The translations under genes were made by a program, and so were the position numbers. 64,000 nucleotides of DNA from Ptychodera flava (taxonomy: Eukaryota > Hemichordata > Enteropneusta > Ptychoderidae), in NCBI RefSeq assembly GCF_041260155.1, contig NC_091931.1, positions 22,833,654 to 22,897,653 on the forward strand. The letters run 5' to 3'. Shown here piece by piece: positions 38,415 through 51,289 of this stretch. The stretch's first letter is position 1. Every line of letters begins with the position of its first letter. Below the pieces are notes generated by a model. That model saw only the letters and a program-made list of their open reading frames with translations, ran no database searches and was not told where the DNA came from.

Positions 38415-39090
38415 TCAAGTCAGTTTCACTATCACTACCTTGATATGGTTTGAACTGACTGCACTGGCAAGCTTTGTTACAGCAGAATTATTCCTTTCTA
38501 AATATAGCTTAAGTATATTTATATGGCATAATGACTTTTGTTTTCGTCTGTCAGGTGTAAATATGATGTAATTTAAATCACTTAATTTCTTACTAATTAG
38601 ATAAGGACCAAAGTAACGAGCATGGAGTGGTTTGCCAGGAACCGGAAGATAAACAAGAACTTTTTGACCTTGTTCAAACTTCCTTTTTGCAGTGTTTTTA
38701 TCGTATTCGATTTTCATGGACTGCAGGGATGACTCAAAGTCTTCTCTGGCTAATTCAAATGCCTTACAGAGTTTTGTACAAAAATCTGACACATATATTG
38801 TAAAATATTCAGAAAATCATTTCGTCTGATAGAAATTTCTCTTTGAAGAGCTTAAGTGGGCCACGGACTGTATGTTCAAATACAAACTCCTGAAAATGGG
38901 CTGAAACCAAGAGACACTTAAATTGACTCTCTACAGCAAAGAGTAAAAATTGAATTCCTTCATCCCACTGCTTCTCTGTGTCAAAACAGTAATCCTAATC
39001 ATATTTTTCAAAGTTTGATGAAATCGCTCGAAAGCAACCAGACTCTGTACAGGAATGCGTCAGAAGTGTGTCTCTGTAGAGAAAGTGTAC
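38415..39090 (-). pseudogene. Ty3/Gypsy retrotransposon integrase remnant
   Basis: Minus strand reads FERFHQTLK, then after shifts VSWFQPIF and KLFKEKFLS-like sequence, then the open frame 38792-38415 with FEQGQKVLVYLPVPGKPLHA, YFGPYLISKKLSDLNY and LCHINILKLYL. This is the end of the integrase core and its C-terminal domain. Integrase should lie downstream of RT-RNase H in this direction, but here it is upstream (higher coordinates) of the fragment at 37255-37790, so the two are rearranged or come from different copies. Confidence 0.82.
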
Positions 39091-39574
39091 AATCGTCCTC
39101 AATCTACATATTGTCATGACTTTGGTGTGCATCTTTAATCAACTGAAGACAATCGGCAGATGCAAAGGCTGGAAGGTCGCTCCCATCAGTAAATGTGGAC
39201 ATTGCGTCCAGTCAATGCTGATGATTCACCTGTAGCAGTTGTCAAAACAATACATTCACTAAGAGACGTTGGGCGGTTACTTCAGAAGTCCGGTTTCTCA
39301 AAAAGGGGAGAGCATTCTCACGATGCATCACGTGAAGGGTTAATCACGGTCACTCACAAAAATAACGGTCAGAGTCATTGTCAGTCGTGAAAACAGATTG
39401 ATTTAAAATATTTGGTGAATCATAATGTGAAAGGGATATTTTTTAAAAAACACAAGTCAAGGGTAAGTATTCTGTTGTATAACTTCGGGATGTTAAGAAT
39501 TTTGCAATAAAATGGGCAGCCGGATTTGCTGCAGTGAACATTGAGTTTGCGACAAATGTGAACGAGAGTGAACC

Positions 39575-39810
39575 CTAGGGCACACCTGACGTAGCAGTGT
39601 ACCATTTTGACGAGCAACTACCGAACACCACCCTCTGTCGTCTAAGCTGGAGATAAGAAGCCAGCCAACTATACAGATTACCAAATATACCGATTTTGGC
39701 GGCTTTGTACAGTAAAAGTGAGTGACAGAGACAGTCAAACGCCTTGCTAAAGTTCGTGTAAATACAATCTACCTCTTGTTTATTGTTCAATGAAACAGAG
39801 ATGGAATCTG
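39575..39810 (-). pseudogene. Non-LTR retrotransposon RT fragment
   Basis: Minus-strand frame with DCIYTNFSKAFDCLCHSLLL, LYSWLASYL and ATSGVP, the first RT palm motifs of CR1/Jockey-type LINEs. The Gln of the usual GVPQG is a stop. It abuts an (AT)n tract. Confidence 0.78.
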
Positions 39811-39833
39811 TGTAATCTACTAAAGGTTAGTTG

Positions 39834-39930
<97 letters not shown>

Positions 39931-40917
39931 ATATTACATTCGCTTTGTGGTAAAATTGACTCTGAATAAAGCTTAAGCATTTTTAAGAAACATCGAAAAT
40001 GATGCTTATTCAGCTTGAAAAATACGAACAACGATGGCCATATTTACTTTCAAGTGAGAGAGCATTAGTCAAAGTTTGACGTATGGTATTGTTTAGTGAA
40101 TATCATTAAACTAATGGTGGCCAATACGTCCCTCCGGATTTTGAAGCAAAGTTTGCGTATACTTCAATCAAATTTCATGACGTTTCGTATGTCAGGATGC
40201 TCTTTCTTTTACTCCAATGTTTGAAAACACAGTTTTCTTACGTGTTGTATGTTACAATGACCTTAAGAAGCCACAACAATAAGTACAAGAACTAATATTC
40301 ATATGAAGGCTCCATAGAGGAGAAGTATAAAGCCAATACAACCAAAGGGTCTACCAGCCATAGTATCAAATCGCATCTCGAACGCATTACATTTTATCTA
40401 CTTTAACTGCATGTCCTGTTACAGTGCGTTGTTGACAAGAAAACCTCTCAAAGGCTGTGTATGATGAGAAGCGAACCAATTTCTCAGTTACCGTATGAAA
40501 CGCCACATTATCTGAGTCTTGATTGAACAGATAAAGTGAAACGCCACCACTAAGCAATATTTGAATATATAGCGAAGACATTCAAGTGCATATACAGCTG
40601 GCTTACTTTATTTTTTGAATGTCAGGAGAAACTGTTTTTACGTTTATGGACGGTCTAGAGCATGTTATGGATTTACGGTATAGAAATATAAATATCATCA
40701 TTACTATTTAATATTATTATTATCTGCTTAGTCATGCTTAATTCAGGTGCTGTCCGATTGAACTCATATCATCCTATAAGCCTTTTGTGCAGCAAACTCT
40801 TTCTCTCTGTTCCCGATCACTGCCTCTCTTTGTCATTATCAGTGTCTTTCTGCGTGCATCTGTGTCCCTCTCTGTCTCTTTCTCTCGCCTCTCTCTGTTA
40901 CTCTACCTGCCTATCTT

Positions 40918-41075
40918 TGTCTGCTCTGTCTGTCTGTCCGTCCGACAGTCCGTCCGTCCGTCCGTCTGTCCGTCTGTCTGTCTGTCCGTCCGACTTTGTG
41001 TCCGACTGTCTGTCTGCCTGCCTGTCTGTCTGTCTGTCCGTCCGTCCGTCCGTCCGTCCGTCCGTCCGTCTGTCT

Positions 41076-41114
<39 letters not shown>

Positions 41115-41329
41115 TACTTTACCTGCGTATCTTTGTCTGCACTGTCTGTCTGTCCGTCTGTCCGTCCAACTGTCTGTTCGTCTGTTAATCTCTCTCTGTC
41201 TGTTTGTCTGTCTATCTGTCTGTCTGTCTGTCCGCCTGTCCGTCTGTCTGTCTGTCCGTCCGACTTTCTGTCCGACTGTGTGTCTGCCTGCCTGACTGTC
41301 TGTCCGTCCGTCCGTCCGTCCGTCCGTCC

Positions 41330-41368
<39 letters not shown>

Positions 41369-41442
41369 CGTCTGTTATCTGTCTGTCTGTCCGTCTGTCT
41401 GTCTGTCTGTCTCTCTCTGTCTCCTGTCTGTCTGTCTGTCTC
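40918..41442 (+). repeat. (TCTG/TCCG)n tetranucleotide array
   Basis: More than 500 bp of mixed CTGT and CCGT units with two interruptions. All poly-Ser-Val-Cys-Leu frames here, up to 246 codons, are repeat artefacts. Confidence 0.95.
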
Positions 41443-41924
41443 CAAAATTAATACATCTTCAAAAAGGCCTATGACAGCTGCTGTGATAAACACATTACTG
41501 AATTTATATAGGTTCCTGAGATCAAATAAGTTGCCACAACAAACACGTTTTTATGTGTGATGATAAAAGAGATAATTTCTTCATTTCTCTTATAAGCGCC
41601 TTTCAAAATAACCGTTCCCCGAAAATGTGTGTCATGCATCGTACACAGTTCTCCAAAGCTGGAACAGTCTTCATTTTCAATCCCTCACGCATGGTACCGA
41701 GCTTTCGGGCATTGTTAAGCTTTCCTTTTTCCAAGTTTACCAAGCTTCATAAAAATTATATCTATGGAATACATTTCGTTTGTACCATGCATACCATGTA
41801 TGAGATGTGTGACAATGTGTTTGTGAAGAACTTGCGCAGAGCGCAGACGTCGACCCCTTATGTTGTAAATTTTAGCACGCATGAAACTTTCAAAAAATAT
41901 GCGACAGGTAGTCAGAGCTGCAAA

Positions 41925-42000
41925 GCACTTTGGGAGAGTGGTTAGGGTGCCGGTCTCATTATCAGAGGATGGTGAGTTCGAGACTGGGTAAGTCCAAAGT
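41925..42000 (+). mobile_element. tRNA-like SINE fragment
   Basis: GAGTGGTTAGGGTGCCGGT resembles an A box region and GAGTTCGAGACTGGG resembles a B box. An inverted copy with AGTGGTTAGGGTACCGGTCT is at about 51395-51455, within the inverted duplicate of this block. Family differs from the SINE at 37826. Confidence 0.55.
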
Positions 42001-42067
42001 AACGGAGTCACTGTCGAAAGATGATAAGTGTGAGACAGGGTGTAGAGCAAAGCATTTTACTCCTCAT

Positions 42068-42094
42068 TGCTGCATTGAGGTATAGTGTTATATA

Positions 42095-42170
<76 letters not shown>

Positions 42171-43356
42171 ATTCGCCTTATCGTAAAATTCACTCCGAAT
42201 AAAGCTGAAGCATTTTAAGTTTGATCGAAATTGATGCTTATTCAGCTGGAAAAATACGAAAAACGATGGCCATATTTACTTTCCAGTGAGAGAGCATTAG
42301 TCAAAGTTTGACGTATGGTATTGTTTAGTGAATATCATTAAACTAATGGTGGCCAATACGTCCCTCCGGATTTTGAAGCAAAGTTTGCGTATACTTCAAT
42401 CAAATTTCATGACGTTTCGTATGTCAGGATTCTCTTTTTTTTACTCCAATTTCTGAAAACACAGTTTTCTTACGTGTTGTATGTTACAATGACCTTAAGA
42501 AGCCACAACAATAAGTACAAGAACTAATATTCATATGAAGGCTCCATAGAGGAGAAGTATAAAGCCAAAACAACCAAAGAGTCTACCAGCCATAGTATCA
42601 AATCGCATCTCGAACGCATTACATTTTATCTACTTTTATTACATGTCCTGTTTCAGTGCGTTGTTGACAAAAAACCTCTCAAGGCTGTGTATGATGAGAA
42701 GCAAACCAATTTCTCAGTTACCGTACGAAACGCCACATTATCTGAGTCTTGATTTAACAGATAAAGCGAAACGCCACCACTTAGCAATATTTGAATATAT
42801 AGCGAAGACATTCAAGTGCATATACAGCTGGCTTACTTTATTTTTTGAATGTCAGGAGAAACTGTTTTTACGTTTATGGACGGTCTAGAGCATGTTATGG
42901 ATTTACGGTATAGAAATATATATCATCATTACTATTTAATATTATTATTATCTGCTTAGTCATGCTTAATTCAGGTGCTGTCCGATTGAACTCATATCAT
43001 CCTATAAGCCTTTTGTGCAGCAAACTCTTTCTCTCTGTTCCCGATCACTGCCTCTCTTTGTCATTATCAGTGTCTTTCTGCGTGCATCTGTGTCCCTCTC
43101 TGTCTCTTTCTCTCGCCTCTCTCTGTTACTCTACCTGCCTATCTTTGTCTGTCTGTCTGTCTGTCCGCCTGTCCGTCTGTCCGTCCGATTTTCTGTCCGA
43201 CTGTCTGTCTGCCTGCCTGTCTGTCTGTCTGTCTGTCCGTCTGTCTGTCTGTCTTTCCGTTCGACTCTGTCCGCAGCCTTTACCTGACACGTGCGTATCT
43301 TTGTCTGCACTGTCTGTCTGTCCGTCTGTCCGTCCGACTGTCTGTCCGACAGTTAA

Positions 43357-43426
<70 letters not shown>

Positions 43427-43496
43427 CACCTGTCCGTCTGTCTTTCCGTTCGACTCTGTCCGCAGCCTTTACCTGACACGAGCGAGAAAATTATTT
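42068..43496 (+). repeat. Duplicated block P, copy 2
   Basis: (AT)n at 42089-42168, then a near-identical copy of 39940-40920, then (TCTG/TCCG)n at 43147-43445 with a repeated CTTTACCTGACACG insert. It joins the sulfatase 3' flank at about 43497. Confidence 0.85.
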
Positions 43497-45148
43497 GCTA
43501 GTTGTGTCCCTAAAGCTGTTAATAGCAAAAATCCCCGACCTCTGACTCAATATCATGGCGCCATAGCTCCACACAAGTGCATGGCTTTAAACACTAAAAA
43601 GACTGGAAACCAAATATTAAATATAAAATTACTCCCTCTGATACATTATATACAATAATTAGTAGGCGAAGTTTGGAGATTTGTCATTGGCTTGTGCTGT
43701 GACCATTTACTGTGTCAATCGAAACGTAAATAATCTATAGATAGCGCCACAGAATTTAAAATCTTGCCCATTTTGGCCGTCTGCCTCATCTTATATCAGC
43801 AGATATGACCATTTAAGTAACGGTACTGCAGACGAAGAAGTGAACTAGAAACGTTCATTTAGTGTAAGTATTATTGTAGACAAAAGAAATCAAGCAAGCT
43901 CAATCAATCATGGTGCATCCGGGTACACAACTGTGGATTGAAAAGCCTGGTACACACGACGAAGAGATACATAACTATCATATCACGAATGCACAAGACT
44001 TAAGTTTTTTTGAGTATTCCTTTAATATTTAGATACAGCACTTACATTAATTACAGTACTTCTGAGAAACTACAATACTATAGACGAACCCCTTTTGCAA
44101 CTAAGACGTCCGCATGTCAGGAATCGATTCTTTGGAGTGTGTTACAAGTGTGCCTCTCATAATAGTGAAGCTATGGGTAGAACAACACTGAGAATATTTT
44201 CTTCATACATTCCTTTGTCAAACTGCGAATTCCCTCACAAAATCCTGGGCTCCAGTAACCTCCATAGAGTGCTGGGTCGCAGTTTGGACTTTCAGGGGGA
44301 AACAGAGGCGGGACCGGCACCTCTCGGTATGCATCAAGTTTACTTTGCAGGAAATGGACCAGAAACGGATAATCATCCGCCAGGTTGCACTCTTCATAGG
44401 GGTCATCTGAAACATAAGAAACATGAGAGTATGGATATTTGTCATCTTCCTTTACCACTTTGAAAATACAATTAGCTGTAACGTTTGCTTTGCTTTAAAT
44501 AAGTTTGCTTTGCGTGTACGTTTCTTGCATACTTTTAAACCTATGTCACAATTCTTTGAACGCTGTCTCTAGGTGGGAAACGCGCTGTGATTGTTAAGAA
44601 CTAAATTTGAGTCCTTAAGACAATAAACGTGTCAAGAAAAACATACCATATTATTCATGATGGACTGATAAGACTTTGTATTTTCAATATACTTTAAATG
44701 GAACAAATTTCATTGAAATATGTAAAAAAGTAACCTGTAGTGTATAAACCCCTTCAATATAAAAGAAAGCCGAAATGAGATGATGCAGAAAAGGAAGGTC
44801 AGAAATAGCATGAAAAACAGGCAGAATGGATAACAAAATATGGCTTTGGGTTTGATATCAAAGTTAACACAGACAACTATTTGGCCATCGAAATTCCAAC
44901 ACAAACTTTAGAATAGGGAATGTTCGGGAATAACGGCAGTGGTGCAGCAATACACATACGTATCCGAACTAAGTCCGCCGTATTCAAAAACAAAAGATAC
45001 AGTTACTTACATCGCGAATCAAACAGCCACGATGTAGTATTTGCTATAGGAAGAGAAGCTACAACGTTCATATCATTGTAAGGAGGCTTGTGCCGATCGA
45101 TTGTAGAACGAACAAGAGAAAATTATACATAAGCGCGCCATGGATTAC

Positions 45149-45494
45149 CCGATTGAAAACTAGCCGTATTTTCTACCCTGGGTTGGTAGCTCTGCTGATG
45201 GACAGAATTGCCCCCGAGGTTATCGCTCGCCCAGATAAAGCGATGTAGTCGTTGCTTCGCTTTGATAAAGTTTTCATGTGTGATGTGTGATAGTGAGCAT
45301 TCGTGCGTGAGTGCTTCATGAACTCTACAACCTGTGGAACGGTCTCAGTCAGAAAAATGTAACAACTTAGCCGGCTATTGAAGCACTCTTTTTTTGGAGT
45401 GGAGATTTAGCCGAGTGGTTCTCTCTGTGGCCTCTCAGCTAGGCGACTGATGCCGTATGTTTTGGGTTCGAGCCCGATTGAAAACTAGCCGTAT
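45149..45494 (+). mobile_element. tRNA-derived SINE, copy 2, in pseudogene intron 14
   Basis: A box TAGCCGAGTGG (45408-45418) and B box GGTTCGAGCCC (45465-45475). The paralogous intron at about 26790 is uninterrupted, giving the insertion borders. A 21-bp sequence containing GATTGAAAACTAGCCG occurs at both ends (45149-45169 and 45474-45494). In the other copy it lies only at the 3' end. Confidence 0.8.
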
Positions 45495-45599
45495 AGTCAT
45501 TGAGTACGTAAGTTCCCTAGCCTTCCAGACGTCCGTCTATCGGCTTGCCAATCCGTCTTCACCCTTTCTTCTTTGTGTCTCTCTGATTTTTTTTTTTTT

Positions 45600-45664
45600 T
45601 CGTCTGTCTGTCTGTTTGTTTGTTTGTTTTGTTTGTTTGTTGTTTGTTTGTTTGTTTGTTTGTT

Positions 45665-45703
<39 letters not shown>
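45600..45703 (+). repeat. (GTTT)n(GTCT)n microsatellite
   Basis: Expanded form of a shorter tract at 26900-26970 in the intact gene. Confidence 0.9.
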
Positions 45704-45704
<1 letters not shown>

Positions 45705-47119
45705 AGCTAATGAGCCTATCTTTATTACTTATGATATTGTTTTGTATTACACTATACATAAATACAAAAAGACACCAAGCAAGCTATGAAAAAATACAAA
45801 ACTAAGGTAACGCCGACTGTGCGAGTATCTCTAGGGCAAGTGTTTGCAACGAACAGAAGTTCACTTTTTCCAGATACGCGGCTATCTCAAGAACTGCAGG
45901 AAGCAAATTGAGTGTTTTCAACATGCTTTGAAATTTTTATTGTATCAAGATTTATCAGTCATTGATTTTTTTTATAGAAATGTCGATTGATTTCGCCGAT
46001 CCTGCAGTAATTATATTAATATCTTGACAAAAGGGAGAAATACTCACAAAACGCCCATTGCGGCTGTGTTGAGATGGCTGGGTAACCTTCGATCAGTTTC
46101 CAATCGCGATATCTGTTACAACATTGAAGAGTATGTTACACACTTGCTGCAATGTAGACTTCCAGGTTTGATAATCTTTGACAGCTATTAAACATAGTCA
46201 TATTTATATTGATATTTATTAAAGCATATTTAAAACTAACGTCAAGCTTGCCCCGAAAAACATAGCCGATGTCCTGCCCAAAATTCACGTGTTTCATACG
46301 ACTGTGAAGTCAATAGCGCCCCTTACGTCCTTCGCAATATACTTTGACAAACATAAATAAAACAACGGTGATAACAGCTATATTTCCAAGGATGTTGATG
46401 AAACATCATACCTAAGAGCTGCTACTGTGGTATCCTGTGGTATAATAATCACAATGAGGAACTCATCACGGGGAGATTGGCAACCCGTGGACAGTGATTG
46501 CCATATATCAACACCGTCGATTTCATCTATCATGGTCGATGGTAAATAAAGCCACCGTTACATTTGCACACTTTGCATTCGATTTCTTAATTTAAATTTG
46601 TGTTTGGGTTTCAATATGCAGAATGGAATGCTATGTGATATCGTTAATCTTTTATCGACATCCCCTCGTTACCATTTCCGGTCTATTTTGACTTGAGCAA
46701 AGATCAATCATAGAAATTTTAGTCTGAACCTAAATTCCTAACGTGGTGATCTCCTTGCTGGTTGATGATTGCCAAATGGGTGTCAGTCGAAGTAGAAGAG
46801 TAAAGAGAAACACTAACATTGAAAATCATTTTTTCGGAATGAATTTATCTGAAAGAAAATACGAATATTGGTATAGTGCCTTTAGTGACAGATTCTTCAA
46901 GGGTTGGGAACATATCGGTCACATGAAGAGAGAGTTGACAGATACATAAATAGAAGCCAACGGTCTACGGAGATCTGTGTCATAAACGGCCAAACGAAAC
47001 TTTGTTTGTGGCAACTTGTTGCGTGGGGCCTTCCGCTAGTGATTCGAGATAATTGCCGAAATATGAAAATGATCACAAAGATATCGATATCCTACCAATC
47101 TATGCGTAACTTTTTTCAG

Positions 47120-47260
47120 ATGATCCCTATGAAAAACGCAACCTGGCTGATGATAATCCAGAGATGGACGACTTCCTGCAATATAAACTAGACGAATACA
47201 GAGTGGTGTCGATACCACCGACCTACAACTAAAAATTGGATTCTGGAGCCCGGGTTTGCT
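47120..47260 (+). pseudogene. Inverted terminal exon of a sulfatase
   Basis: Acceptor TTTTTTCAG then an exon 16 equivalent: DPYEKRNLADDNPEMDDFLQ, YKLDEYRVVSIPP, TYN and a TAA at 47230-47232. Just after the stop, in a shifted frame, GFWSPG matches the normal ending (GYWSPGFC), so the reading is broken by an indel. No other exon is found to its left. It is oriented opposite to the adjacent pseudogene at 44171-46924. Confidence 0.82.
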
Positions 47261-50149
47261 GCTAGAGAATTTATCTTCACAAAACAGTGGTAGCGACATC
47301 GTCTGTATAGCAGTTGCAATTGTTCAAAAATATATAACGCTCTTTTGTGGGGTAGGGGCCGGCAACAAGAGATAGTCTGCTTGGTGACTTGTACGTGCCG
47401 TACCGAATATGTCGACTGTCTGGACACTCCCAACTTGTTTGAATCTGTGAAAGGAATAAAAAGTGATCTGCTTTTGTCGTTTACACATAATGTTTGTACT
47501 TCTGTTCTCTTGGGCCTAATCACTTCTTGTTGATCAACACTCGTTTCGTTTCCTTCCCACCCTGTATGACTTAAATGCGTAGATTTGCCTGAAATTTTTG
47601 GCGTCATTTCTATGTCTTACTTCTTTAAATGCAACAAACGTTCTTGATATCGGATCTGGATACTTGAATAATTATCCAATTCTTCTATGAAGCGATGGTT
47701 GGGAAACTTCTCCGAAGAAGACTGAAAACGGTGCACGCCAATCTTTAAAGATAAGGCGATTGGAACTAATTTGGGAGAATAAGATCTTTATTGTTCAAAT
47801 TTATCCCAAGTGTTAGGTGCCCTATGGCTGAAAGTTGCAATATTCAAAAGTTCAATATTTGCAAAATTTCCCATGAAACAAAGTGCATTGCCAAAAATTA
47901 GATGAGCTTAATTTCCTGATTGGATAAACATTATTACAATACTATATTCTCAAAATTAGTTCCAATCATGTTAAATTTGTATGAAAGGACAATCGACAAG
48001 AATTCAGGGACTTTTGCTTTGAATGCTGGGAATTCTTACAGAAAGAAAAGTAAAATACAGGGATTTCGTTAGGCCAACCCGAAAACTCTGTATTAGAATA
48101 AAAATGACACGAATCAACAGTCATATGCATCTGCACAGAAAACAACCATGAACAAGAATGGGCAATGCACGAAATGTTGTATAGTGGTTGACCAGAATTT
48201 TCGGCTCTAGAGATTCTGCTGTTTAAAATCGGGAAGTTACAGGACCGTGGGCGCAAAATGGGGGATTACTGATGACGTAGCCATTTGTATACATTGGCGG
48301 GAGTTTTTGAATTCTCATAGCATCGCTTTGATCGTATGAGAAACTTGAATAATCATGATGGGCATTTTCGTGACATTTCCAAAGAGGGGTCAAAGTGGGG
48401 TCGTACAGGGAACACATTTTGAAACATATGCGTTCTCAGAAAAACGGAACATTTTCCAGACAATATATGCAAGATTCAGTGACAATGAAAGCCTGAAACA
48501 TGGCAAAATTATGAGATTCTGGGACCAAACACGGCACTTCCGATCAGTAGCGTGGCCTTTTTTACATTTGCATATTAGATTTACTATAATCCGGTTTTTA
48601 TAGTGGAAGTTCCTGTTTAAACCTGTTAGTCCAAGAACAGCGCATTGGCTTCTGAATCTACATGTATCTACTTACTTGAAGTAAACTTACTCAGCAGTTT
48701 CTTGTCTATCGATGTTCACCACATATTCAAATATATGTTAGAAAGGAAAACGATAGAAATGAGAATAATTTAGGAATAAAGTATGACGTGCTACAATAAA
48801 GCATTGGTGGACAGTGAAATTACGGATAAGTCTGAGAAGGAACTTGGAAACTAAAGAATTGTTTTGGTATTGTAAAAAGTTACAATACAGTGTATGAATT
48901 GTTTTCGTCTTATCTTGTCGGTCTTGGGAGTTTACTAGCTGCTGAGAGGTACTTTAATATCTTCGACTGAGTAGAGACTCACAAAGTTCTTGGGTGTCAA
49001 TCGATTGTGGTCTATGGCTGAAGTGTCTGTCATGTTTCACAGAATCAGTTCTTACCGAGTCTTTAATCTCGTAATCGATTTCCGAGTACCATGTTTTCGT
49101 TATCAGATCTTTGGTCGTTGTGATCGTAGTCGGCTGCCAGTTCTGGGACGGCCATCGTCAGAGAGTGTCTGCGATGAAGAGTTGTCATATACTTAACCAT
49201 GTGAGCGTGCTTCTTACCCGGATTCTCCACCATGTGTTGCCATTGACAATTATCTTCCTCGGGGAATCACCATGCGAGAGGATGTCGGGATACAGAAACA
49301 GCGTAGAGACTCCAAGTCTTCAAAGATAACATCGTTGATTTCTTATAAATGGATGCTACATATTGCCACATAGTTCCTTCTCTCAAGATGTTGTCCCTTC
49401 GTCTGAGCTGGTGTTCGTAAAGACACCTTGTATATACAATTCAATGCGTACAATCCTTATTTACATACAAATGAAATGCAACGTCTCTCCCTGACGTATT
49501 TGGTGCCAAGGTACCCACATGTATCAATGGCCAAGATCATAAACACCAGAACAGTATGTACTTGCTAGATTTCTTACAAAACACTGAAACAGTATGTACT
49601 TGCTAGATTTCTCACCTAAGGTATAATCATCGCACATAATTAATAAGTCTGAACCTGTCTGAACCTGATAATTAACCTTTATACAGAATTGACGCCAAAG
49701 TCAACGAACTCTGTAACAGAATAACGGAAAGTTGCTGTGGAAAGGTTACATAAATAGGAATGATGAAATTAAAGGTCGCAGTCAGGATCAATGGAGAAAA
49801 GATCGGCTAGGTCGACTCTGGTAAGCTACAACACATATATTAACACTTCAAAGGACTTGTTTAGCTCAATACTCTCTTATGAAATCCTTACCCAAGCAAT
49901 GAATCCCATGGAAGTGAAATGTTTTGGTGGAAATCTCCATTCTCCACTACTTGGACCAAGCTTATTTCCTGTTTCTAGTCTCGGACAACAGCGCCCTCAG
50001 ACCAATTGCCTTCACAATGCTTTCCTTTTGTTCTTGAGCATGTGCTGTTACATGCTCTTCTACTGGCGAAATCCTGTAGTACCAGTCCTTTCAATCCAAC
50101 TTTGTGTACCGGATTCTCCACCTTGATTGATTGATCTTGCTTGATTTCT
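47261..50149. other. No gene recognised
   Basis: 2.9 kb with several frames of 60-139 codons on both strands, none with a motif I can name. Position suggests material inserted between the inverted sulfatase terminal exon and its 3' flank. Two near-identical ~30-bp pieces (around 49550 and 49590, ACAGTATGTACTTGCTAGAT) form a small tandem repeat. Confidence 0.45.
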
Positions 50150-51020
50150 TTTTACTACAATAATACTAATACTACATTAAAATCTTTTCTAGTTCACTAC
50201 TTCTTCTGCTGTATCCTTACTTAAGCGGTCACTTCTGCTGATGTAAGATGAAGCAGATTGCCCAAATGGGCAAGATAAAATTCTGTGGCGGTATCTATAG
50301 GTTGTCACAGTAAATGGTCACAGCACAAGCCATTGACATATCTCCAAACTTCGCCTACTAATTATTGTATTTAATGTACCAGAGGGAGTAATTTTATATT
50401 TATGACTTGATTTCCAGTCTTTTTAGTTTTTAAAGCCGTGCACTTGCGTGGAGCTATGGCGCAATGATATTTAGCCAGAGGTCGGTTTTTTGCTATTAAC
50501 AGCTCTGGAGACACATCTAGTAAGGAACTTTCTTGGTGGTGTCAGAAAGAGGGCGCTTTGCGATGTGGTCGCGAACTCCCACTTAAAAACCTAACAGATG
50601 TACCGGATTTTAGGCAAAACTGACACAACAAACTGAGACGGATGTCCATACAGTGGACAGGCTTTGTCCGCATCATTTCTGAATGACGGTACTTTGTGAC
50701 TGATGCAGTGTTTATGAATGTAAGCGTGTATTGGGCCAAAAATGGAATGAATACTTATTGTTCTGACTTCCCTCAACTAATTCAACGCGTCGTGGCAGAA
50801 GGTTTGATTCACAAGTGTTCTGCGCTTTACGCATTTTCAAACTTTTAGCTTTACTTTACATGTAAATACATTTATCACATACTGCATTCCCCTCGAAAAT
50901 TAACTTTGGGCCTTCATGTCGAATAGAATGAGTCAAATAATTCAAAAAGTATGGTCAAGCACACATAGAATCTATGATGATAATAACCTCTCTGCTTATT
51001 GAAATACGGGATGTACTCAG
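50150..51020 (+). repeat. Inverted copy of sulfatase 3' flank
   Basis: Inverse of 21200-23000 and 43497-43900, without the 603-bp MITE. It is the right-hand arm of the inner palindrome. Confidence 0.75.
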
Positions 51021-51289
51021 TCAGTGGAAAAATCTCTAGAAATAGAGTTAATTTTTTACATACTCAGGAATTTTTCGTAGTCAAAGTCGAAAAGAAGATA
51101 TATGAAAATCCGCGAGCATATCACTTGCTGTCCCTGCTACAGCAATACTACTCAGTTAGCTTTCCTAAAAGACGCAGCTATCCATTTTCCTGCTTTTTAT
51201 TAAATAAAAAATATTTTTTTTACTCAATCCATCATCCAACAGGCGAACGCCCAAATACACGATGAGGTACCATTAACACACTACCCTAA

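Larger units (their letters stand above)
39835..42067 (+). repeat. Duplicated block P, copy 1
   Basis: Begins with an (AT)n tract (39835-39940), then about 800 bp of unique-looking sequence, then a long tetranucleotide array, then about 600 bp ending in a tRNA-like SINE. Direct copy at 42068-43496 (missing the 3' third) and inverted copy at about 51290-54440. Not coding. Confidence 0.8.
44171..46924 (-). pseudogene. Arylsulfatase pseudogene, exons 12-16 only
   Basis: Exon equivalents of sulfatase 1: exon 16 at 44406-44171, 15 at 45100-45011, 14 at 46112-46048, 13 at 46526-46412 (in-frame 6-bp deletion), part of 12 ending at about 46924. Exons 1-11 are absent. The exon 15 acceptor reads AA instead of AG. 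The exon 12 piece lacks both splice sites. In exon 16 the stop after GFC is lost (TGT GAG), adding 19 codons. Intron 15 here is 604 bp, without the transposon found in the intact gene. Frames of exons 13-16 remain open, so decay is recent. Confidence 0.9.

Noticed and set aside
40734..41560. 246-codon Ser/Val/Cys/Leu-rich frame, and similar at 42962-43501
   Set aside because: Translation of a TCTG/TCCG microsatellite; three overlapping frames look alike and the opposite strand gives a poly-DRQT frame.
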